Shown one piece after another: positions 54,301 to 60,038 of a stretch of 64,000 bases of DNA. Location of the stretch: NCBI RefSeq assembly GCF_013394655.1, contig NZ_CP053351.1:248001-312000 (forward strand), given 5' to 3'. The position numbers and the translations under genes were made by a program. This DNA comes from Winogradskyella schleiferi (GTDB lineage Bacteria > Bacteroidota > Bacteroidia > Flavobacteriales > Flavobacteriaceae). Within the stretch, counting starts at the first letter, position 1, and each line of letters opens with the position of its first letter. Below the pieces are notes generated by a model. It worked only from the letters and a program-made list of their open reading frames with translations, was not told the DNA's origin and searched no databases.

Positions 54301-55699
54301 CGATGTTTTGAGAAAAGCGATGGGTAAAAAGCAGATTGCGGTTTTGGATAAGATGAAACCAAAATTTATTGAGCAGGCAAGTGCCAAAGGATTAGATGCC
54401 AAAAAACTTGAGAAAATCTGGAAGGATTGGGAAGCCTTTGCAAGTTATGCCTTTAACAAGTCGCACTCCACTTGTTATGCTTGGATTGCTTACCAAACCG
54501 CCTATTTAAAAGCCCATTATCCAGCAGAATATATGGCTGCGGTTTTATCCAATAACATGAATGATATTAAATCCGTCACCTTCTTTATGGAAGAATGTAA
54601 GCGGATGCGATTACCGGTTTTGGGACCAAGTGTCAATGAGAGTTATTATAAGTTCTCCGTAAATAAGGATAATGCCGTTCGTTTTGGAATGGGAGCGATC
54701 AAAGGCGTGGGGCATGGCGCTGTAAAAACTATAGTAGAGAATAGAAAAGAAGATGGGAATTACAAATCTATTTTCGATTTGGCCAAACGTATCGATTTGC
54801 GAGCTGCCAATAAAAAAGCTTTTGAAGGTTTAGCAAATGCAGGTGGCTTTGATTGTTTTGCAGATACGCATCGAGCGCAATATTTTGCACACGATGGCGA
54901 TGGCATTACCTTTTTGGAAAAAGCTGTAAAATATGGCGCCAAACATCAAGAAAATGAAAATTCGGCGCAGGTGAGTTTGTTTGGTGAGGCGAGTGATGTG
55001 CAAATTGCCGAACCTGTGGTGCCGCCTTGTGAAGATTGGGGAACGATGGAAAAACTATCGCGTGAAAGGGAAGTGGTTGGGATTTATATTTCTGGTCATC
55101 CTTTAGATGATTTTTCTATTGAAATGAAGACTTTTTGCAATGGTGTGGTCGCTCATTTTAATAATTTGGAAGCCATCGTCAATAAAGAAGTCACATTTGG
55201 TGGTGTGGTAACAGACGTGCAACATCGTGTGAGTAAGCAAGGTAAAGGTTGGGCAATTTTTACGATTGAAGATTATACAGATAGCCATGAGTTCAGGATT
55301 TTTGGAGAAGATTATTTAAAGTTCAGACACTTTTTTGTGATTAACTCTTTTGTGTATGTACGCGCCTTTGTCCGCGAAGGTTGGGTCAATAGGGATACGG
55401 GTAAAAAAGGCGATCCAAGAATTCAGTTTAACAGTTTCCAGTTGTTGCATGATGTTATGGATACCTACGCCAAGAAATTATCCATACAACTTAACATTAG
55501 GGATTTAGAACAAGATACAATTTCCGTGCTTTACGATTTAATAAAGTTCCATGAAGGCAGTCAAACCTTAAATTTTGTGGTCTATGATAATGCTGAAAAA
55601 ATAAAAGTACAGATGCCAAGTCGAAAGAATAAGGTTAAGATTTCGCAGGAACTATTGGATGGTTTGAAGGAACATGATGTGATGTATAAGTTGAATTAA
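51314..55699 (+). CDS. dnaE: DNA polymerase III alpha subunit with N-terminal DEDDh exonuclease domain
   Basis: 1461 residues, about 300 more than E. coli DnaE. Residues 1-190 are a DnaQ-like 3'-5' exonuclease: FDTETTGLP (Asp6, Glu8), NVTFDLNIMG, and HNATADVEAT (His170, Asp175). The PHP domain (about 262-400) keeps metal-type residues (HLHNHSQFSIL, LTDHGNMMGAF). The polymerase core has GPGRGSAAGSVVAY and MPDIDIDFDDEGRGRV with catalytic Asp at 689, 691 and 693; RPGPMEYIPSFIARKHG, AFNKSHSTCYAWIAYQTAYL and an OB-fold region (about 1280-1370) follow. The exonuclease precedes PHP, unlike PolC where it is inserted. So one chain has two possible proofreading nucleases. It is the replicative polymerase. 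Downstream trxA has its own promoter. Confidence 0.94.
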   Translation: MYLIFDTETTGLPKRWDAPITDTDNWPRCIQIAWQLHDAMGNCIEHQDYLVQPKGFNIPYDAEKIHGISTELAQEQGVPLSEVLEKFNLALSRTKFVVGQNVTFDLNIMGAEFVRENVANPLQELPVLDTCTEHTAELCQLPGGRYGKFKLPTLTELHQYLFNKPFAEAHNATADVEATTRCFLELIRRKQYTKEQLDVQPDYFEKFTQENPAEIQLIGLKHINLKRESAKINARLQKEQSEAVTTTIDKEAASQIKEVDFVHLHNHSQFSILQSTISIKDLVAAAAKENMPAVALTDHGNMMGAFHFVSAVSNHNKGVKAQHKQAKEAGLEKKGRLIKPIIGCEFFVCENHEDKTRKDNGYQIVLMAKNKKGYHNLAKLSSAAFTDGFYYVPRIDKKLIEQYKEDLICLTGNLYGEVPSKVLNVGENQAEEALLWWKDTFQDDLYVELMRHDQEDENRVNPVLIQLAKKHDVKLVATNNTYYVEQENANAHDILLCVKDGEKQATPIGRGRGYRYGLPNQEYYFKSSEEMKALFRDVPEAIVNIQEVVDKIEPYELARDVLLPAFDIPDEFKHDDDLKDEGKRGENAYLRHLTYEGAKKRYGEITPEIAERLDFELSVIENTGYPGYFLIVEDFIREARKMDVSVGPGRGSAAGSVVAYCLWITNIDPIKYDLLFERFLNPDRVSMPDIDIDFDDEGRGRVMDYVIEKYGSNQVAQIITYGTMAAKSSIRDTARVLDLPLNEADHIAKLIPLMSKLGKIFGLDEKELAKKFRAEDLEKINELLNISDGEDLQAETINQARILEGSVRNTGIHACGVIITPGDITNYVPVSLAKDSDLYVTQFDNSVVESAGLLKMDFLGLKTLTLIKDTVKIVKAKHDIDLDPDSFPLDDEKTYELFQRGETVGVFQYESPGMQKHMKNLKPTVFDDLIAMNALYRPGPMEYIPSFIARKHGDEEIDYDLPEMEEYLKETYGITVYQEQVMLLSQKLADFTKGEADVLRKAMGKKQIAVLDKMKPKFIEQASAKGLDAKKLEKIWKDWEAFASYAFNKSHSTCYAWIAYQTAYLKAHYPAEYMAAVLSNNMNDIKSVTFFMEECKRMRLPVLGPSVNESYYKFSVNKDNAVRFGMGAIKGVGHGAVKTIVENRKEDGNYKSIFDLAKRIDLRAANKKAFEGLANAGGFDCFADTHRAQYFAHDGDGITFLEKAVKYGAKHQENENSAQVSLFGEASDVQIAEPVVPPCEDWGTMEKLSREREVVGIYISGHPLDDFSIEMKTFCNGVVAHFNNLEAIVNKEVTFGGVVTDVQHRVSKQGKGWAIFTIEDYTDSHEFRIFGEDYLKFRHFFVINSFVYVRAFVREGWVNRDTGKKGDPRIQFNSFQLLHDVMDTYAKKLSIQLNIRDLEQDTISVLYDLIKFHEGSQTLNFVVYDNAEKIKVQMPSRKNKVKISQELLDGLKEHDVMYKLN

Positions 55700-55791
55700 T
55701 TTTGTCTTATTAGTGTTAATCTATCTAAGTCGTCTATTTAGCCATAATCAAAACAAATACTGCCAATGTAAGGTTTGCCAAATATTTTGAC

Positions 55792-55799
55792 TAATTTTG
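55792..55799 (+). promoter_or_regulatory. -7 element upstream of trxA
   Basis: TAATTTTG (TAnnTTTG), 61 bases before the trxA ATG. A TTTG at 55774-55777 lies 14 bases upstream, shorter than the usual spacing. Confidence 0.4.
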
Positions 55800-55860
55800 T
55801 AATTCCATGATAACTATGGTGGAAGAAAAGCGAAGTACAATACAATAAACAATAAATATT

Positions 55861-56178
55861 ATGGCATTAGAAATAACAGATGCAAATTTTGAAGAAACGG
55901 TATTAAAGAGTGAGAAGCCGGTAATGGTTGATTTTTGGGCTGCTTGGTGTGGACCATGTCGTATGGTTGGACCAATCATTGATGAAATCAGCACAGAATA
56001 CGATGGTAAAGCTGTAGTTGGTAAAGTTGATGTTGATGCGAACCAAGAATTTGCTGCGAAATATGGTGTTAGAAACATACCTACGGTTTTGATTTTTCAG
56101 AACGGAGAAGTTGTGGGTCGCCAAGTTGGCGTTGCACCTAAAAACGCCTATTCGGAAGCGATTGACGCACTTTTATAG
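55861..56178 (+). CDS. trxA: Thioredoxin
   Basis: 105 residues, a standard thioredoxin. DFWAAWCGPCR gives the redox pair Cys30 and Cys33; the cis-Pro is in RNIPTVLIF, and QNGEVVGRQVGVAPK closes the fold. No signal peptide, so cytosolic. A probable electron donor for NrdA and others. Terminator follows. Confidence 0.96.
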   Translation: MALEITDANFEETVLKSEKPVMVDFWAAWCGPCRMVGPIIDEISTEYDGKAVVGKVDVDANQEFAAKYGVRNIPTVLIFQNGEVVGRQVGVAPKNAYSEAIDALL

Positions 56179-56199
56179 TCCATACTCTAAAAGAAATGA

Positions 56200-56232
56200 T
56201 AAAAGGTTTGCCAGTTTGGTGAACCTTTTTTA
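56200..56232 (+). terminator. Terminator after trxA
   Basis: AAAAGGTTTGCC pairs, with an internal mismatch, with GGTGAACCTTTT, then a T-run. Confidence 0.7.
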
Positions 56233-56348
56233 GTTTGGGACGGAAAGCATGAAGCACGTAGCTCGAAGCTGGAAGTTTGAAGGCGAAAGCTGGAAGAATT
56301 GAGGCTGGATAGATTTTTTATAAGGAATAATAACGCAAGTAGCTAGTT

Positions 56349-56378
56349 TCTTCCCTTTGGGAAGGTTAGTAAGGGATG
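56349..56378 (+). repeat. Palindromic repeat, copy 3, supplying the start region of the DUF58 gene
   Basis: CTTCCC and GGGAAG flank TTT, followed by GTTAGTAAGGGATG; the last three bases are the DUF58 start codon. Same layout as the copies at 9099 and 9181 (hairpin plus TTAGGGATG-like tail). Confidence 0.55.
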
Positions 56379-57305
56379 AACATACAACAAGAACTCAATA
56401 AAGCAGGAGGTTTTAAAAACCTGGAATTATTAGCGAAACAAGTCGTGGAGGGCTTTATTTCTGGGATGCATAAAAGTCCGTTTCATGGATTTTCGGCGGA
56501 GTTTGCTGAGCATAAAATTTATAATCAAGGTGAGAGTACCAAACATATAGATTGGAAATTGTATGCCAAAACCGACCGTTTATACACCAAGCGTTATGAT
56601 GAGGAAACCAATTTGCGTTGCCATATTATATTAGACAATAGTAGTTCTATGCACTATCCGGAAACGGCTGGTACAACCATTGATAATCTTAATAAAATTG
56701 CATTTTCGGCATTGGCAAGTGCGTCGTTGATGCACATTCTTAAAAAGCAACGCGATGCTGTTGGTTTGAGTATTTATAGCGATGACTATGATTTTTATGC
56801 GCCAGAGAAGGGTAGTGAACGTCATCATCAGATGTTATTGCATAAGTTGAGCGAAGCTGTGGTTTCCAAACCAGAAACTAAAACCACGGAAACCTACCGC
56901 TATTTGCATCAAATTGCGGAAAAGATTCATCGCAGGTCCTTGATTTTTGTATTTACGGATATGTTTCAAACTTCGGAAGACGATGAGAAATTATTTGAAG
57001 CGTTGCGGCATTTAAAGCACAACAAGCATGAAGTGGTTTTATTTCATGTGTTTGATAAAGCAAAAGAAGAGGCCTTTGATTTTGACAACAGGCCGAAGCG
57101 ATTTATTGATGTGGAGACTGGAGATCACATCAATTTATACGCAGACAACATCAAAGAAAACTACGAAAAGGCTGTCAAGGATTACTTTACGGACTTAAAG
57201 ATTAAATGTGGGCAATACCGCATTAAATATGTTGAAGCCGACATCAAGGCTGGTTTTAATAGCATATTGACGACATACATGATAGAGCGCCAGAAATTTG
57301 TATAG
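56376..57305 (+). CDS. DUF58 domain protein (vWA-like)
   Basis: 309 residues. The DUF58 signature is NQGESTKHIDWKLYAKTDRL followed by YTKRYDEETN. It is followed by a von Willebrand A-like domain with DNSSSM (MIDAS-type DxSxS) and FVFTDMFQT. Such proteins usually sit beside MoxR ATPases and vWA/BatA genes in envelope stress or complex assembly clusters. Here no MoxR gene is adjacent, so it stands alone. Its start codon and leader lie in a palindromic repeat, so the leader is of recent origin. Confidence 0.85.
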   Translation: MNIQQELNKAGGFKNLELLAKQVVEGFISGMHKSPFHGFSAEFAEHKIYNQGESTKHIDWKLYAKTDRLYTKRYDEETNLRCHIILDNSSSMHYPETAGTTIDNLNKIAFSALASASLMHILKKQRDAVGLSIYSDDYDFYAPEKGSERHHQMLLHKLSEAVVSKPETKTTETYRYLHQIAEKIHRRSLIFVFTDMFQTSEDDEKLFEALRHLKHNKHEVVLFHVFDKAKEEAFDFDNRPKRFIDVETGDHINLYADNIKENYEKAVKDYFTDLKIKCGQYRIKYVEADIKAGFNSILTTYMIERQKFV

Positions 57306-57381
57306 AATAAAATTTATTTTTTCAGTTTTTTGTTTGTCAAATTAAAAATGCAATGTATATTTGCCCTCGCAATTAAGCAAC

Positions 57382-57455
57382 GGTCTGGTAGTTCAGTTGG
57401 TTAGAATGTCGCCCTGTCACGGCGAAGGTCGCGGGTTCGAGTCCCGTCCAGACCG
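57382..57455 (+). tRNA. tRNA-Asp (GTC)
   Basis: 74 nucleotides. Acceptor GGTCTGG pairs with CCAGACC (57448-57454), discriminator G. D-loop GTTCAGTTGGTTAGAAT, anticodon stem TCGCC/GGCGA with loop CTGTCAC and anticodon GTC at 57416-57418, T-arm GCGGG-TTCGAGT-CCCGT. CCA is not encoded. A terminator-type hairpin begins 16 bases downstream. Confidence 0.96.
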
Positions 57456-57471
57456 CTAAAATTGCAAAACT

Positions 57472-57735
57472 AAAGCTTCAAGAGATTGAGGCTTTTTTTA
57501 AGCAAAATTCCCAATGTCTCGGGACTAAAAATGTTGTGTTGTTCTAGGAGAAATCCTAGAGTAGTTGTAAGATTCCCAATCAAATTGGGAGCTTACCAAT
57601 GAAAGGCTTTCCTTTTTTCTTTTTAAGAAGATTGGGATGCTTTTTTGTTTTTAGCCTATATAGTCTGCATTTTTCAGCAAATATACCCTGTATTAGGTAT
57701 GGTATTACGGTTTATTGTGCATTAGATTGCATAGC
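57472..57735 (+). repeat. Repeat R, copy 1: tRNA-Asp terminator plus leader segment
   Basis: Starts with the hairpin AAAGCTTCAAGAGATTGAGG then CTTTTTTT (terminator of tRNA-Asp), continues with TTCCCAATGTCTCGGGAC, a CTAGGAGAAATCCTAG hairpin, ATTCCCAATCAAATTGGGAG, a poly-T/poly-A stretch with AAGAAGATTGGGATGC and ends with ATACCCTGTATTAGGTATGG and ATTAGATTGCATA. It forms the leader of the first T9SS gene. Parts recur at 59674 and 62966. Confidence 0.75.
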
Positions 57736-57757
57736 AACTAAAAAACATCAACCAATT

Positions 57758-59443
57758 ATGAAAAAATTACGTGTTATTATTTTACTGATCTTGTTTTCAA
57801 CAGTTCTAAATGCTCAAGAGACTGTTTTAGAGTGGTCTAATTCTATTGGCGGAACAGGTGCCGACTTTAGTGCTTCAATAACAATTGATAATTTGGGGAA
57901 TACATATGTTACTGGTAATTTTTCTGGAACAGTTGACTTTGATCCATCTTTCTCAGTTTTTAATTTAACGTCTAACGGTGCTGATGATATTTATATTCAA
58001 AAATTAGATCCTAACGGCAATTTCGTTTGGGCTAAATCATTAGGGGGAACGAGTTTTGATAGAGGAAATGCGATTACTACTGATAGTTTTGGCAATGTAT
58101 ATGTGGCAGGATATTTTCAATTAACAGCCGATTTTGACCCAGGAGCTTCTTCTTTTAATTTATCTTCTAATGGGTTGCAAGATGCTTTTCTTTTAAAACT
58201 TGATAGCTCGGGCGATTTTATCTTAGCTAGAGCATTTGGTTCTGCTGGTAGCAATTGGTTTTGGGGGTTAAATATAGACTTAAATGGTGATATTATTCTT
58301 TCAGGTCTTTTTGCTGATCTAGTAGATTTTGATCCAAGTGCTTCAACTTTTTTTATGGATTCTGGATCATCTGCAGAACAAGATGTAGTTATTCTAAAAT
58401 TAGATTCAAATGCAGATTTTTTATGGGCAAAACAAATTGATGGTTTAGAATCTGACGAAAATTGGTCTAATACAACTGATGATTTAGGAAACATTTATAT
58501 TACAGGTAACTTTAAGGGCACCACAAATTTTGACCCTAATAATTCTGATTTTTCATTAACATCTAATGGAGATTTTGATGCGTTTGTTCTTAAGTTGAAT
58601 ACAAGTGGGAATTTTCTTTGGGCTAAATCTATAGGAGGTAATTTACTTGATAAAGGATATTCTATAAAATCAAAAGGGTCTAATGTTTATCTAAGTGGAA
58701 GATTTGAAAGTACCGTAGATTTTGATCCTAATGCATCAATATTTAATATGACTTCTAATGGTGGATATGATAGTTTCGTGCTTAAATTAAATAGTGAGGG
58801 AGATTTTATATGGGCTAAGTCTACTGGAGGAAGTTCTCAAGACCTGGGTAGGGGTTTATCCATAGATTCAGCGGGTTCTATATATGTTACAGGAAGCTTT
58901 GGAGGTACTGTAGATTTTGATCCAAATAATTCAGTGAATAATTTAACTTCTAACGGTAACGAAGATATTTTTATTCAAAAATTAGATTCAGATGGTAACT
59001 TAATGTATGCGCAATCCTTTGGAGGAGCATTATTTGACCAAGGTTATTCTATTGCATTTGATAATCTTGATAATTTGCATTTAACTGGTATATACCAAGA
59101 TGTTGTAGATTTTGACCCCAGCTCTTCTGTCTTTAATATGACTTCAAATGGAGATTCCGATGTTTTTGTTCTAAAGTTAAGCCAACTAGGATTAGGATTA
59201 GTTGAGAATAACTTTCTTAAAACTATAGAAATTTACCCTAATCCTGTTAAAGATATGCTTACTATAAATTCAAAACAACCTATAGATCATGTTATAATTT
59301 ATAGTCTTTTAGGGCAAAAAGTAGTATCATATAAAGACTTAGCCAATAATAAAATAGATATTTCTAATTTTTCAAAAGGATTATACATTTTAACTGCTGA
59401 AATAAATGGAGCGATACAATCGATAAAATTTGTAAAAGAGTAA
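57758..59443 (+). CDS. T9SS-exported protein with seven SBBP-like/FDP repeats
   Basis: 561 residues from the ATG at 57758, which begins a signal peptide (LRVIILLILFSTVLNAQ). An upstream in-frame ATG at 57599 belongs to the duplicated leader and is rejected. The body has seven repeats of about 60 residues, each with D-x-x-G-N-x-Y-x-x-G-x-F then V-D-F-D-P and ending L-x-SNG-x-x-D-x-F-x-x-KL (SBBP/beta-propeller-like, possibly calcium-binding). The C-terminal 75 residues (IEIYPNPVKDMLTINSKQ, then SLLGQKVVSYKD, SKGLYILTAEI) are a T9SS type A sorting domain nearly identical at DNA level to that of the gene at 60039. The rest of the two proteins is unrelated. Confidence 0.87.
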   Translation: MKKLRVIILLILFSTVLNAQETVLEWSNSIGGTGADFSASITIDNLGNTYVTGNFSGTVDFDPSFSVFNLTSNGADDIYIQKLDPNGNFVWAKSLGGTSFDRGNAITTDSFGNVYVAGYFQLTADFDPGASSFNLSSNGLQDAFLLKLDSSGDFILARAFGSAGSNWFWGLNIDLNGDIILSGLFADLVDFDPSASTFFMDSGSSAEQDVVILKLDSNADFLWAKQIDGLESDENWSNTTDDLGNIYITGNFKGTTNFDPNNSDFSLTSNGDFDAFVLKLNTSGNFLWAKSIGGNLLDKGYSIKSKGSNVYLSGRFESTVDFDPNASIFNMTSNGGYDSFVLKLNSEGDFIWAKSTGGSSQDLGRGLSIDSAGSIYVTGSFGGTVDFDPNNSVNNLTSNGNEDIFIQKLDSDGNLMYAQSFGGALFDQGYSIAFDNLDNLHLTGIYQDVVDFDPSSSVFNMTSNGDSDVFVLKLSQLGLGLVENNFLKTIEIYPNPVKDMLTINSKQPIDHVIIYSLLGQKVVSYKDLANNKIDISNFSKGLYILTAEINGAIQSIKFVKE

Positions 59444-59474
59444 TCAACTATTCCAGATTGTTTTACCCATTAAC
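59259..59474 (+). repeat. Shared T9SS sorting-domain/3'-flank block, copy 1
   Basis: Matches 62551-62766 with only one difference seen by eye (TTAGGGC versus TTGGGGC), covering 185 coding bases and 31 bases past the stop. Similarity continues at a lower level for the rest of the 230-base 3' flank, which has exactly the same length in both copies, up to repeat R. Confidence 0.85.
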
Positions 59475-60038
59475 GTCGTCTATATAAAACTAACAGAGGA
59501 TATTGTTTATTTAAAACGAGGTTAACGATTGTCTTAGCGAGATTGAAATATCTTCTTTAAAAGTTTTTTTGAAATTAATACAGCTGATACTATTTTGGCG
59601 TTTCAGAATATAAAAGAACATCATGCTAAATGATTTAAACATTTTTAATTCTAACTGTTAAACATTTGGAAATAAAGCTTCAAGAGATTGAGGCTTTGCT
59701 TTTTTTCTTTTTAAGAAGATTGGGATGCTTTTTTGTTTTTAGCCTATATTGTCTGCATTTTCAGCAAATATACCCTGTATTAGGTATGGTGTTATGTTTT
59801 GTTGTATATTAGATTGCATATCAAATATAAACACTTAATCTAGGCTATTATTTAACATACTAAATGTGTTTATGTTAAAGGTGCTTAAGAACTAAGCCTT
59901 AATGTGTATTCATAAGGTTTTCACGTTGATAAGGTATGTATCTTTTTTTTACCTCTTGTAAGTCATTATTGAATAACATAAATTAGGAGTCTTTAAGATC
60001 TCCTATTTTAATAACCAATCAATTAAAGTTTTTAAATT
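59444..60038. other. 595-bp intergenic region between the two T9SS genes
   Basis: No gene. The first 230 bases are the shared 3' flank, then repeat R copy 2 (59674-59823), then about 215 bases of unique AT-rich leader of the next gene containing a small TAGGAG/CTCCTA hairpin at about 59983-60005. Confidence 0.65.
59674..59823 (+). repeat. Repeat R, copy 2, with an internal deletion
   Basis: Begins with the same AAAGCTTCAAGAGATTGAGG hairpin but jumps from AGGCTTT directly to the TTCTTTTTAAGAAGATTGGG part. Relative to copy 1 about 115 bases between two AGGCTTT motifs (57489 and 57604) are missing, as expected from a deletion between short direct repeats. The 3' half (GCCTATATTGTCTGCATTTT, then AGCAAATATACCCTG, TATTAGGTATGG) matches copy 1. 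Confidence 0.75.

Noticed and set aside
56233..56348. GAAGCTGGAAG-like purine-rich repeats between trxA and the DUF58 gene
   Set aside because: Short, irregular units without clear boundaries; noted as simple-sequence intergenic DNA only.
57382..57480. tRNA-Asp 3' end as an integration (att) site for the repeat-flanked region
   Set aside because: The repeats start 16 bases after the tRNA and do not contain its 3' end, and no integrase is present.
57599..57757. N-terminal extension of the first T9SS protein from an ATG at 57599
   Set aside because: It would read through the duplicated leader repeat, and the residues from the ATG at 57758 form a proper signal peptide.
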